Assembly: GCF_000647975.1 (NCBI RefSeq)
Contig: NZ_JFKE01000002.1
Span: forward strand, 1 to 64,000
Length of the DNA stretch: 64,000 nucleotides
Reading direction: 5' to 3'
Source of the DNA: Actibacterium mucosum KCTC 23349
GTDB taxonomy: Bacteria; Pseudomonadota; Alphaproteobacteria; Rhodobacterales; Rhodobacteraceae
Both the position numbers and the translations under genes were made by a program. Numbering within the stretch: the first letter of the stretch is position 1; each line of letters begins with the position of its first letter. The notes under the pieces are model-generated. The model made no database searches. It had not been told where the DNA came from and was given only the letters and a program-made list of their open reading frames with translations. Positions 50,591-59,731 of this stretch are shown here, piece after piece.

Positions 50591-52216
50591 ATGGCCGATC
50601 TTGAAGGTCGATATGACTATATCATCATTGGCGCGGGCACGGCGGGATGCGTTTTGGCCAACCGGCTGAGCGAGGACCCGAACACACGCGTTTTGCTTCT
50701 GGAGGCAGGCAAGAAAGACAATTATCACTGGGTGCATATCCCGGTGGGGTATCTCTATTGCATCGGCAACCCGCGCACCGACTGGATGATGAAGACAGCT
50801 GCCGAACCGGGATTGAATGGGCGGTCGCTGGTTTATCCACGTGGCAAGGTCCTGGGTGGGTGTACGTCGATCAATGGCATGATCTATATGCGGGGACAGG
50901 CCGCGGATTATGACCACTGGCGGCAATTGGGGAATGTAGGCTGGGGATGGGACGACGTTCTTCCCTACTTTCTGAAGTCCGAAGATCACCATGCCGGCAA
51001 CAGTGAAATGCATCGGGCCGGCGGAGCGTGGAAAGTACAAAAACAGCGTCTGAAATGGGACATCCTGCGCGCGGTGCAGAACGGTGCTAAAGAGTTTGGT
51101 ATTCACCCGCGCGAAGATTTTAACGATGGCAACAACGAGGGCTCGGGCTTTTTCGAGGTCAATCAGAAAAATGGCGTGCGGTGGAATACTGCAAAAGGGT
51201 TTTTGCGTCCAGCTTTGAAACGGCCGAACCTGCGTGTGCTCACACAAGCGACAACAGACAAGCTTGTTCTGGATGGTAAGCGCGTGGTTGGTGTTCAGTT
51301 CCGTTGGAAAGGCCAACAGATGGCCGCCAGAGCGCAGGCCGAGGTGATCATGGCCGCCGGGGCGATCAATTCACCGAAGTTGCTGGAGTTGTCCGGGATT
51401 GGCCCTGCCGACATATTGGACCGTTTCGGTATCGCGCCACGGCACATCAGTTTGGGCGTGGGTCAAAACCTGCAGGATCACCTGCAAATTCGTACGGTCT
51501 TCAAAGTGCAAAACGCACAGACATTGAACACAATGGCCAACAGTCTTTGGGGCAAGGCGCGTATTGCGCTTCAATACGGGTTGTCGCAAACCGGGCCCAT
51601 GTCAATGGCGCCCAGCCAGTTCGGAATATTCACCAAATCTGACCCCTCGCTTGCAACACCGGATCTGGAGTATCACGTGCAACCGTTGTCGACCGACAAG
51701 CTGGGCGATCCCCTGCATCCATTCCCCGCCATTACAGTTTCGGTGTGCAACTTGCGGCCCGAAAGCCGGGGGGAGTGCCACATCTCTTCGCCCGATCGCG
51801 ACATGCAGCCGGACATTAGGCTGAACTACCTTTCGACGCATCGGGACAGGCAGGTTGCTGTAACATCTGTCGGTCAGGCGCGCCAAATCATGTCTGCAAT
51901 GTCGCTGAAGCCTTACCAGCCCGAAGAGGTGTTGCCAGGACCCGAAGTTGCGACCGAGGCAGAGATCGTCAAAGCCGTTGGCGATATTGCCACCACGATC
52001 TTTCACCCTGTCGGGACCTGCAAGATGGGTGACGACAAAGACGCGGTCGTGGACCCCAGGCTGCGCGTGCACGGCGTGTCCGGGTTGCGTGTCGTCGATG
52101 CATCGATCATGCCAACCATCCCGTCGGGCAACACGGCTTCACCTGTTGTTATGATCGCCGAGAAAGCAGCAGACTTGATAAGACAGGACGCCCGTTCGGG
52201 CACCGCGGCGCCCTGA
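50591..52216 (+). CDS. GMC-family FAD oxidoreductase (choline/alcohol dehydrogenase-like)
   Basis: A 541-residue flavoprotein with the FAD motif [19 protein letters not shown] near 11-29, GMC signature one ([21 protein letters not shown]), signature two ([15 protein letters not shown]) and the active-site His in [12 protein letters not shown] plus the NTASP segment. No signal peptide. Members oxidise primary alcohols such as polyols, choline or aromatic alcohols. It ends the polyol operon by spacing; the intergenic region after it carries the TetR operator. Confidence 0.93.
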   Translation: MADLEGRYDYIIIGAGTAGCVLANRLSEDPNTRVLLLEAGKKDNYHWVHIPVGYLYCIGNPRTDWMMKTAAEPGLNGRSLVYPRGKVLGGCTSINGMIYMRGQAADYDHWRQLGNVGWGWDDVLPYFLKSEDHHAGNSEMHRAGGAWKVQKQRLKWDILRAVQNGAKEFGIHPREDFNDGNNEGSGFFEVNQKNGVRWNTAKGFLRPALKRPNLRVLTQATTDKLVLDGKRVVGVQFRWKGQQMAARAQAEVIMAAGAINSPKLLELSGIGPADILDRFGIAPRHISLGVGQNLQDHLQIRTVFKVQNAQTLNTMANSLWGKARIALQYGLSQTGPMSMAPSQFGIFTKSDPSLATPDLEYHVQPLSTDKLGDPLHPFPAITVSVCNLRPESRGECHISSPDRDMQPDIRLNYLSTHRDRQVAVTSVGQARQIMSAMSLKPYQPEEVLPGPEVATEAEIVKAVGDIATTIFHPVGTCKMGDDKDAVVDPRLRVHGVSGLRVVDASIMPTIPSGNTASPVVMIAEKAADLIRQDARSGTAAP

Positions 52217-52260
52217 TCGCAAACGGGGACTTGGTGCGCGAAGAAATCCTGCAAATTTCT

Positions 52261-52278
52261 TGACTGATCGATCAGTCA
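52261..52278. promoter_or_regulatory. 18-bp perfect palindrome, TetR operator
   Basis: TGACTGATCGATCAGTCA overlaps the likely -35 element (TTGACT) of the TetR gene promoter. It is a typical TetR-type site, 18 bases before the ATG at 52296, so the protein probably represses its own gene and the TRAP operon downstream. Confidence 0.75.
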
Positions 52279-52295
52279 GAATCTAAGGTCACCTT

Positions 52296-52937
52296 ATGGG
52301 GGCCGTCAGAAAACCAAACCACGATGCAAAACTGGATGCGTTGGAACGTATCCTTGTTGCGGCCGAACTTGGGTTCGCCGAAAAGGGTTTTGACGGGCTG
52401 GGGATGAAGGCGCTTGCAGCCAGTGCCGGTGTAAGCCAATCGTTGCTGCATTACCATTTTGGCTCGAAAGATCGCCTTTATGCCGCGGTGATTGAACATC
52501 GTTCGTCTTTGATCAACCAAGAGCGTCAGAAGCTTTTGCAGGCAATCGAACCAACCGCCGCTGACCGTCTTGCGCAGGTTTTCCGAGCGTTGTTCTTGCC
52601 TGCACTTGGCCCGTCCGGCGGGGGGCGCGCTTATGCCCGCATTTTCGCCGGTTTGATCGTTGGCAATGCCCGCGACGAAATCCTGGTTCGCAAAAATTAT
52701 GATGACACGGCGCGGCTGTTTGTTGCGGCCATCCATGATTGCTTTCCAAACAGCACGGTAACGCAGGCCGCCCAGATTTACCTGGCAGCCCTTGGCGTGC
52801 TGACGGCTGCGCTGCCGCGCGATGGAAGGGCAGGGCGGCTGGCCGGCGGGGAGCACCTCGAAAATAACCAAGACGAGTTTGTAGAGTCTCTCATTCGTTT
52901 CGCTGTTGGAGGAGCAGTGGCGATACAAAACGGTTGA
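52296..52937 (+). CDS. TetR-family transcriptional regulator
   Basis: A 213-residue repressor with the TetR DNA-binding domain (ERILVAAELGFAEKGFDGLGMKALAASAGVSQSLLHYHFGSKDRLYAAVI, residues 13-61) and a divergent C-terminal ligand domain that resembles RutR/CerR-like members (AARLFVAAIHDCF). It lies immediately upstream of a TRAP transporter and enzyme operon in the same direction, 19 bases from the binding-protein gene, so it is co-transcribed and controls it through the palindrome before the gene. Confidence 0.92.
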   Translation: MGAVRKPNHDAKLDALERILVAAELGFAEKGFDGLGMKALAASAGVSQSLLHYHFGSKDRLYAAVIEHRSSLINQERQKLLQAIEPTAADRLAQVFRALFLPALGPSGGGRAYARIFAGLIVGNARDEILVRKNYDDTARLFVAAIHDCFPNSTVTQAAQIYLAALGVLTAALPRDGRAGRLAGGEHLENNQDEFVESLIRFAVGGAVAIQNG

Positions 52938-52956
52938 GAATTTTAGGGAGGAGAAT

Positions 52957-54015
52957 ATGAGAAATTCAATCACTGCGGGTATGCTTGCGGTCTCGTGCGC
53001 GCTGCCCGGGTTGGCTCTTGCCGACAGTTTCAATGCAACCGTTGTCGCTGGACATCCGGGTGTGTTTCGTTGGGTAAAAATGGTCGACGAAGCTTTCGTG
53101 CCCGGCGTGAATGCTGCGCTCGAAGGCTCGGGGCACACCATGTCCTTTGACGGCCAATACGGCGGCTCCATTGCGAAGGTTGGCGACGAGCTGGAAACGG
53201 TTGAGGCCGGGCTGGCCGAGATCGGGATCTGCCAAAGCCTTTTTGACCCTGCCAAGCTGGCGGTGCAGAACGTCACGTACTACACGCCATTTGTTAACGA
53301 CGACCCGCGCGCGGTATCCGATTTGATGGATGAACTGCACAAAAGCGACCCTCGAATGACCGAGGCCTATACGCAAAACGGCGTGGTGTACCTGGGGGCA
53401 CCGGTGGGTATCGACGATTACCTGCTGATGACCAAGTTCCCAATTGCGGATCTTGGCGATTTGGACGGCAAGAAGATTGCTGCACCCGGACCTGCCATCA
53501 ACTGGTTGTCGGGAACCGGCGCGGTGGGCGTGTCAGGTAATCTGACCACCTACTACAACGAGCTTCAGGCCGGTGTGTATGATGGCGTGATTGTCTTTGC
53601 CTCGGCAGCGCTGCCGGGCAAGCTGTACGAAGTGGCGCCCTATGTCACGCGGGCGGGTCTTGGCGCGCAATATGCCGGGGCACTCTGCGCTAATGCTGAC
53701 TGGTATGACGATCTGCCAGATGAGGCCAAGCAAGCGTTGCACACCGGGGCGGATGCTGCAAAAGAGTGGTATCTGGCCGCGCTGGAAGGCGCTGTTGAAA
53801 CCTCGTTCAAGGTCATGGGTGAAAACGGCGCAACCATCACAGATGCCAGCGACGAGATGCGCGCGGCATGGGCCGCCGGTATGGACAACGCTGCCAAAAC
53901 CTGGGCCGAGGGGCTGGACGGTCAGGGGATTCCCGGCAGCGAAGTGTTGTCATTGTACATGGACACCATGCGCGGCGAGGGGGCCACACCGCTTCGGAAT
54001 TGGGATCAGGAATGA
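52957..54015 (+). CDS. dctP: TRAP substrate-binding protein (DctP family)
   Basis: A 352-residue periplasmic protein with a Sec signal peptide (cleavage after ALA). Segments VVAGHPGVFRWVKMVDEAFVPGVNAAL and LETVEAGLAEIGICQ are DctP-like; the usual mid-domain Arg is replaced by DLDGKKIAAPGPAINWLSGTG, as seen in distant members that bind aromatic or nitrogenous acids. The ATG at 52957 follows AGGGAGGAGAAT. It overlaps the small permease by ATGA. Confidence 0.85.
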   Translation: MRNSITAGMLAVSCALPGLALADSFNATVVAGHPGVFRWVKMVDEAFVPGVNAALEGSGHTMSFDGQYGGSIAKVGDELETVEAGLAEIGICQSLFDPAKLAVQNVTYYTPFVNDDPRAVSDLMDELHKSDPRMTEAYTQNGVVYLGAPVGIDDYLLMTKFPIADLGDLDGKKIAAPGPAINWLSGTGAVGVSGNLTTYYNELQAGVYDGVIVFASAALPGKLYEVAPYVTRAGLGAQYAGALCANADWYDDLPDEAKQALHTGADAAKEWYLAALEGAVETSFKVMGENGATITDASDEMRAAWAAGMDNAAKTWAEGLDGQGIPGSEVLSLYMDTMRGEGATPLRNWDQE

Positions 54016-54539
54016 CATCTGAAACCATCGGTCGGGCGACTATGCCCGGCCGTTTTCTGCGTGTGCTGGACGCGGTAACGCTTGTTGCCAATGTGGCCGG
54101 CTCCTGTCTGATCGTTGGGCTTGTGATCTTGATCACGGCCGACGTCATCGGGCGCGAAGCGTTGGGTGCCCCGGTCTCGGGTGTGCCGGAGCTTGTCTCG
54201 CTGTCAATCGTTGCGATTGTTTTTCTGCAAGCACCGCAGGCACTTAGGGCGGGTCGCTTGACACGTTCAGACGGCGTTCTGGACGCAATCAAGTCCCGCA
54301 AACCACGTTTGGCAGACGCCTTGGAGACAGTTTTTGATCTGGTCGGGATCGCGGTTCTGGGCGCAATCCTGTACGCGCATTGGCCGATTATGACCCGCGC
54401 ATGGGAACGCAATGACTTTGTCGGTGCCGTCGGCGATTTCACGGCCCCAACTTGGCCCGTCAAGGCGATGCTTGCGGTGGGTGCCGCGCTTTTGGCACTG
54501 CAATTCGTGGCGCGGATCTTGCGGAGGTACCTGTCGTGA
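54012..54539 (+). CDS. dctQ: TRAP transporter small permease (DctQ)
   Basis: A 175-residue membrane protein with four hydrophobic helices and the DctQ landmark TADVIGREALGAPVSGVPELVSLSIVAIVFLQAPQALRAG. It overlaps the binding-protein stop by ATGA and the large permease GTG by GTGA, so all three genes are translationally coupled. Confidence 0.88.
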   Translation: MTSETIGRATMPGRFLRVLDAVTLVANVAGSCLIVGLVILITADVIGREALGAPVSGVPELVSLSIVAIVFLQAPQALRAGRLTRSDGVLDAIKSRKPRLADALETVFDLVGIAVLGAILYAHWPIMTRAWERNDFVGAVGDFTAPTWPVKAMLAVGAALLALQFVARILRRYLS

Positions 54540-55846
54540 CGCCGTTCGAGATCGGGCTGATCGCGTTGGCCTTGATGGGGTTTTTGGTGCTTTTGGGCAT
54601 GCATGTCCCGATTGCCCTGATCGCGTGCTCATTCCTTGGTGTATGGGCCATCAAAGGGTCACCGCTTTTGGCGTCAAAAATGCTGGGCCTTGCGGCCAAC
54701 GACGCGATTTCGTCTTACTTTTTTGGCGTTGTACCGTTGTTTGTTCTGATGGGTTTTCTGGTCAGCGAAAGCGGTATGGGGCGTGATTCATTCGACGTGG
54801 CCAACGCCATGTTCCGCCGGATTAAGGGGGGGCTGGGCATCGGGACCATCGCCGCCAACACGATTTTTGCGGCCATAACGGGTATTTCGATCGCATCAGC
54901 TGCCGTTTTCACCAAGATCGCTGTGCCAGAGCTGCGCCGGCACGGCTATACACCGCGTTTTTCGGTTGGACTGGTGGCGGGCTCGTCGGTGCTGGGAATG
55001 TTGATCCCGCCCAGCCTGCTGTTGATCCTCTATGGACTTTTGACCGAGCAGAGCATTGGTGATCTGTTCCTTGCCGGTGTGGGCCCGGGCTTGTTGCTGG
55101 CAATTCTGTTCGGCATGGGCACTGTTTTGATGGCGCTTTTTGTGCCCGGAATTGTCGGGCAAAACCTGGGTCAGGTCGAGGCCCCCCTTTCGGCCAGGCA
55201 ATTGCTGGCGAAAGGGCTGCCGATCACCTTGCTTATCGCCTTGGTTTTGGGCGGCATTTACGTGGGCTTCTTCACCCCGGTGGAGGCCGGCGCGATCGGC
55301 ACGGTCGGGGCATTGCTGATTGGTCTTGCCAAGGGCACGTTGAACGCCAAAAGCCTGTGGCGCGTGTTGGTTGAAACAGGGTTGGTGACGGCTGCTGTCT
55401 GTTTCTTGATTGTTGCCGCACAGATGTATTCGCGGATGCTGTCATTTTCCGGTCTGCCGGGCGCATTTGGCGAAATTGTTGCCTCGGCCGAGCTTGGCCT
55501 CTACGGCCTGATCCTGATCTATGTACTGGTTGTTATTCTGTTCGGCATGATTCTGGACAGCTCGTCCATCATGTTGATCCTTGTGCCGCTGATGCTGCCG
55601 GTGGTGGTGCCGATGGGTGTCGATCTGGTTTGGTTCGGCATTATCACCGTTATCGCCGTAGAAGTTGGCCTGTTGACGCCGCCCTTCGGGATATCAGTCT
55701 ATGTCATCAAATCAACGCTGGATGACCCGTATATCAAGCTGTCCGACATTTTCATCGGAGCCGCACCTTTCGCTGTCATGATGCTGGTTTGCCTTGCGGC
55801 CGTCGTCTTTTTCCCCGTCATCGCAACCGGTCTGCTTGGCCGTTAG
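54536..55846 (+). CDS. dctM: TRAP transporter large permease (DctM)
   Basis: A 436-residue permease with about 12 helices and the DctM motifs [53 protein letters not shown] and GLLTPPFGISVYVIKS. The start is a GTG at 54536 that overlaps the dctQ stop. The last 20 residues carry a final hydrophobic helix. The cyclase gene follows after 11 bases. Confidence 0.93.
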   Translation: MTPFEIGLIALALMGFLVLLGMHVPIALIACSFLGVWAIKGSPLLASKMLGLAANDAISSYFFGVVPLFVLMGFLVSESGMGRDSFDVANAMFRRIKGGLGIGTIAANTIFAAITGISIASAAVFTKIAVPELRRHGYTPRFSVGLVAGSSVLGMLIPPSLLLILYGLLTEQSIGDLFLAGVGPGLLLAILFGMGTVLMALFVPGIVGQNLGQVEAPLSARQLLAKGLPITLLIALVLGGIYVGFFTPVEAGAIGTVGALLIGLAKGTLNAKSLWRVLVETGLVTAAVCFLIVAAQMYSRMLSFSGLPGAFGEIVASAELGLYGLILIYVLVVILFGMILDSSSIMLILVPLMLPVVVPMGVDLVWFGIITVIAVEVGLLTPPFGISVYVIKSTLDDPYIKLSDIFIGAAPFAVMMLVCLAAVVFFPVIATGLLGR

Positions 55847-55857
55847 GAGGATCGGAA

Positions 55858-56634
55858 ATGCCCCGCCGATTTATAGATATTTCCGTGGCGTTAGAGGCCG
55901 AGATTGCATCGGACCCGCCCATCATGTTGCCCGAGATCGAGTATTTCAACCACGCGGATACGGCGCAGCAGGTGATGGACTTTTTCCCTGGATTGTCGCG
56001 GGATGCGTTGCCGGGCGGCGAGGGGTGGGCTGTTGAGCGCTTGACGATATCCACCCATAACGGCACGCATCTGGATGCACCCTATCACCATCATTCGACG
56101 ATGGATGGTGGCAAACGCGCGATTACCATCGACGAAGTCCCGTTGGAATGGTGTTTCAACCCGGGCGTCAAATTGGATTTCCGACATCTCGCGGACGGCT
56201 ATCTTGTGACGCCGGATGATATCGATGCCGAGTTGGAGCGGGTCGGTCATATTCTGCAACCTCTTGATATCGTGCTGATTAACACGTCCGCCGGGGCCAG
56301 TTACGGTCAGCCCGACTATCTGGTCAAAGGATGCGGCATGGGGCGCGACGCGACGCTGCACCTGTTGCGGCAGGGTGTGCGGCTGACCGGAACGGATGCC
56401 TGGAGCTGGGACGCTCCGTTTTCCGTCACTGCAAAACGATACGCGGAAACCGGCGATGCCAGTCTGATCTGGGAAGGTCATCGCGCCAGTATGGACATCG
56501 GGTATTGCCATCTCGAGAAACTGGCCAATCTGGACCAGCTTCCTGCGACCGGTTTCATGGTGTCCTGCTTTCCTTTCAAGATCAAAAACGCCTCTGCGGG
56601 ATTCACCCGTGCCGTTGCCATTATCGAGGACTGA
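55858..56634 (+). CDS. Cyclase-family hydrolase (kynurenine formamidase-like)
   Basis: A 258-residue metal-dependent hydrolase of the former putative cyclase group. The motif H67-N-G-T-H71-L-D73-A-P-Y-H77-H78 is the HxGTHxDxPxH metal site. Members open amide or lactone rings, such as N-formylkynurenine or isatin. The upstream binding protein and the BKACE and OsmC genes downstream suggest a ring-opening step in catabolism of an imported acid or lactam; the substrate is not known. The ATG at 55858 follows AGGAGGATCGGAA. Confidence 0.88.
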   Translation: MPRRFIDISVALEAEIASDPPIMLPEIEYFNHADTAQQVMDFFPGLSRDALPGGEGWAVERLTISTHNGTHLDAPYHHHSTMDGGKRAITIDEVPLEWCFNPGVKLDFRHLADGYLVTPDDIDAELERVGHILQPLDIVLINTSAGASYGQPDYLVKGCGMGRDATLHLLRQGVRLTGTDAWSWDAPFSVTAKRYAETGDASLIWEGHRASMDIGYCHLEKLANLDQLPATGFMVSCFPFKIKNASAGFTRAVAIIED

Positions 56635-56638
56635 TCCA

Positions 56639-57571
56639 ATGCCGAAAAAGACGATCATCTCTTGTGCGATCACCGGGGCAATTCACACCCCCACCATGTC
56701 GCCTTATCTGCCGGTCCATCCTGACACGATTGCACAGCAGGCCATCGATGCGGCCAATGCGGGGGCGGCCATTTTGCACCTGCATGCCCGCAACCCGGAC
56801 AACGGCGCGCCGTCCGTTGACCCGGTACATTTCGAAGACATCCTGCCGCGGATAAGGGCCGCGACAAGTGCGGTCGTCAACATCACAACCGGCGGCAGCC
56901 CGACGATGACCGTGGCTCAGCGACTGCCACCTGCGCTAACCTACAGCCCCGAGATGTGCAGCATGAACATGGGGTCGCTGAACTTTGCCCTACATCCGTT
57001 GGCTGATCGCTATTCAGAGTGGAAAGAGCCGTGGGAAGAGGACTATTTGCGCGCCTCCGAAGGCAACATCTTCCGGAACACCTTTGCCGACATCCGGATG
57101 ATTGCTGAGAAATTGGGCGGGGCACCACACAACATGAAGTTTGAACATGAATGCTATGATGTGGGCCACATCTACAACCTGAAATTCTGCAAGGATCAGG
57201 GGTATTTCGACGGCCCGATCTTCCTGCAATTCGTCATGGGGGTTCTGGGGGGCATTGCGGCCGAGCTGGACAATCTGATGTTCCTGAAACAGACGGCAGA
57301 CAAGTTGTTGGGTCAGGGATACGAATGGTCCGTTATCGGCGCAGGGGCACAGCAGATGCGGATGGCAGCGGTTGGCGCCCAAATGGGCGGGCACGTGCGG
57401 GTCGGATTGGAGGATTCCCTTTATATTTCGCGTGGAGAACTGGCCACGTCGAACGCTCAGCAGGTTGAAAAGATTGTCCGGATCCTGCGCGAACAGGGCA
57501 ATGAACCCGCCACACCTGACGAAGCTCGGCAAATTCTTGGTTTAAAGGGTGCTGACAAGGTGAATTTCTGA
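56639..57571 (+). CDS. BKACE family enzyme (beta-keto acid cleavage, former DUF849)
   Basis: A 310-residue TIM-barrel, zinc-dependent enzyme that cleaves a beta-keto acid with acetyl-CoA to give acetoacetate and a new CoA ester. Metal ligands His47 and His49 appear in ILHLHARNP, followed by NITTGGSPTM and KFEHECYDVGH; the C-terminal HVRVGLEDSLY is conserved. The substrate range of the family includes 3-keto-5-aminohexanoate, dehydrocarnitine and malonate semialdehyde-like compounds; the binding pocket does not reveal which. It starts 4 bases after the cyclase and overlaps the OsmC gene by one base. Confidence 0.9.
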   Translation: MPKKTIISCAITGAIHTPTMSPYLPVHPDTIAQQAIDAANAGAAILHLHARNPDNGAPSVDPVHFEDILPRIRAATSAVVNITTGGSPTMTVAQRLPPALTYSPEMCSMNMGSLNFALHPLADRYSEWKEPWEEDYLRASEGNIFRNTFADIRMIAEKLGGAPHNMKFEHECYDVGHIYNLKFCKDQGYFDGPIFLQFVMGVLGGIAAELDNLMFLKQTADKLLGQGYEWSVIGAGAQQMRMAAVGAQMGGHVRVGLEDSLYISRGELATSNAQQVEKIVRILREQGNEPATPDEARQILGLKGADKVNF

Positions 57572-58068
57572 TGACTGTTGAACAACCTAAAGACCCGCTG
57601 ACCGTGACATTCACCTGCGACGGGCAGGCCGTTGGCAAAATGCGTAACGAGCTTGACGTCACGATGACCGAGCCGATGGAAGAGCATTTCACCTTGGCCA
57701 CTGACGAAGGACCGTTTCACGGCGGCGACGCCACCGCGCCACCGCCCCTTGCCCTGTTTGTTGGCGGGCTGACCGGGTGCATCATGACGCAGCTGCGCGC
57801 CTTCGCAAAGCGCATGGATGTCAAAATCGATGACCTGCGCGTTGAAACCAAGGTCAGTTGGCAGTGGACTCCAAAGGGTCGCATCTACGAGACTGCGCCG
57901 AAGTCATTCGACATCGACATCTTTCTTGAGAGCTCGTCCGCATTCGACCAGCAGGTGGCCCTGATCCAAGCCGCGAAAAAGGGGTGTTTTGTGGAGCAGA
58001 CACTGTCGGTGGCCAATAAGGTGACCCATCGCATCAAGTCGGATGACGGGTTTGTCGCAATTGACTAG
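57571..58068 (+). CDS. OsmC-family thiol peroxidase-like protein
   Basis: A 165-residue protein with the OsmC cysteine pair Cys70 (GGLTGCIMTQL) and Cys139 (KKGCFVEQTL), which reduce organic hydroperoxides. Proteins of this sort next to catabolic genes may instead act on pathway intermediates or protect against them. It overlaps the BKACE gene and ends the operon; the next gene converges on it 55 bases later. Confidence 0.88.
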   Translation: MTVEQPKDPLTVTFTCDGQAVGKMRNELDVTMTEPMEEHFTLATDEGPFHGGDATAPPPLALFVGGLTGCIMTQLRAFAKRMDVKIDDLRVETKVSWQWTPKGRIYETAPKSFDIDIFLESSSAFDQQVALIQAAKKGCFVEQTLSVANKVTHRIKSDDGFVAID

Positions 58069-58123
58069 ACCTGCACGCCGTTGATAGTGCCTTTGCGCAG
58101 GAAATTTCGGCTGTTGTCGACGC

Positions 58124-59731
58124 TTACATGATCGGCACCGGCGCTGCATCGATCAGGGATCGGGTGTAAGCGGTTTCGGGTGCGTTAAGGACCTGCGACG
58201 TTTCCCCCATTTCCTCAATTTGCCCCTGACGCATAACAGCAACGCTGTCGCACAGCATTTGAATGACCGCCAGATCGTGGCTGACGAACAAGTAAGTCAG
58301 GTTCAGCTGATGCCGCAACGTGGCAAGCAGGTTCAATACAATTGCCTGGATCGAGACATCTAATGCTGCAGTTGGTTCGTCTAGAATAAGAAGTTTCGGA
58401 CTTACGGCCAAAGCACGAGCAATGCCAACCCGTGCTTTTTGTCCTTCGGACAGCTGATGCGGCAGGCGGGTCAACAAAGGAGACGGAAGGCCAACTTGTT
58501 CTGCCAATTCATGCACCCGATCCCGGCGTTGAATGTTTGTCAGATTGCCAAGATGTCGCAAGGGTTCTGCAATAGATTGAGCGGCTGAGTGTCGTGGGTT
58601 TAGGCTGTCGGTAGCGTCCTGAAAGACCATCTGGACCTGCGGCCTGCGCGGGTCACGGGCAAATTTCTTTGCAGATGTGTCCAGTAGCGACGCGCCTTCA
58701 AACAAAATGGCACCATCGGTGGGGTCCTGTAGGCGCGCGATGATTGAGGAAACTGTGGATTTCCCTGATCCGCTCTCACCGACCAGACCAAGGCAACCAC
58801 CTTGCCTCAGGTCAAAGCTGACACCTTTCAGGGCATGAACCGGTCCGGACTTACCCACATAGGTCTTAGTAACATTCTGTGCCGACAAGAGCACATCGCC
58901 TTGATCGGGAACGGGTGTTTCGGTGCCACCCAAAACCAGCTCGTGAAGTGTTTTACCGGGATGCGGTGTCGCAGCAACCAGTCGCTGGGTGTAGGCATGG
59001 GTTGCCGACCGACCAAGCGTTTCCGGAGCGCCGCTTTCGACAACCGCACCGTCCTTCATCACCACCAAGCGGTCACAATACTGCCCAGCGAGACCAAGGT
59101 CGTGGGTGATCAATATAACGCCCATCTGACGCTCATGTGCCAGAGCCTGGATCAGGTCCATAACAGTTTTCTGCGTGGTGACGTCCAGACCGGTTGTGGG
59201 TTCATCGGCGATCAAAAGTTGAGGTTTGCAGGCAAGTGCCAGCGCAATCACCACACGTTGACACATCCCGCCTGACAATTCGAAAGGGTAAGCGTGATAG
59301 CGTGCTTCGGCATCTTTGATCTGTACTTCTTTCAAAGCGGCAATGGCCTTGGCACGGGCATCTTGCACGGTGGCCTGCGCATGATGGCGCAAGACATCCT
59401 CGATCTGATGACCAACCTTACGGATAGGGTTCAATGCAGCGCGCGGATTCTGAAAGATCATCGAGATTTCTCGTCCGCGAATGTCGTTTAGATCGCGTTC
59501 GGACGCGTTGCTAAGATCCACTCCGCTGTAATTTAACTCACCTGAAACGATCCGTCCGCCTTGGTCCAAGATTTGGAGGATGCTGAAGGCGGTTACAGAC
59601 TTGCCCGAGCCGCTTTCTCCGACGATCCCCAAGGTCTCTCCCCGGCCGAGCATCAGGTCGATGCCCCGCACGGCGTCCACAGGGCCATTTCTGGTTTGAA
59701 ACTGAACGCGCAGGTTCTGGATCTTTAGCAT
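58124..59731 (-). CDS. Dipeptide-type ABC transporter ATPase, DppD-DppF fusion
   Basis: A 535-residue double ATPase. Domain one has Walker A GESGSGKSV near 36-44, signature LSGGMCQRV and Walker B LLIADEPTTGLDV; domain two has Walker A GESGSGKST near 310, a variant signature LSEGQKARVGIARAL and [13 protein letters not shown]. The LSEGQ change keeps the signature serine. This fused arrangement is common for peptide and oligonucleotide-like uptake systems (GsiA type). It abuts the DppC-like stop directly (TAGATG). Confidence 0.93.
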   Translation of the reverse strand: MLKIQNLRVQFQTRNGPVDAVRGIDLMLGRGETLGIVGESGSGKSVTAFSILQILDQGGRIVSGELNYSGVDLSNASERDLNDIRGREISMIFQNPRAALNPIRKVGHQIEDVLRHHAQATVQDARAKAIAALKEVQIKDAEARYHAYPFELSGGMCQRVVIALALACKPQLLIADEPTTGLDVTTQKTVMDLIQALAHERQMGVILITHDLGLAGQYCDRLVVMKDGAVVESGAPETLGRSATHAYTQRLVAATPHPGKTLHELVLGGTETPVPDQGDVLLSAQNVTKTYVGKSGPVHALKGVSFDLRQGGCLGLVGESGSGKSTVSSIIARLQDPTDGAILFEGASLLDTSAKKFARDPRRPQVQMVFQDATDSLNPRHSAAQSIAEPLRHLGNLTNIQRRDRVHELAEQVGLPSPLLTRLPHQLSEGQKARVGIARALAVSPKLLILDEPTAALDVSIQAIVLNLLATLRHQLNLTYLFVSHDLAVIQMLCDSVAVMRQGQIEEMGETSQVLNAPETAYTRSLIDAAPVPIM

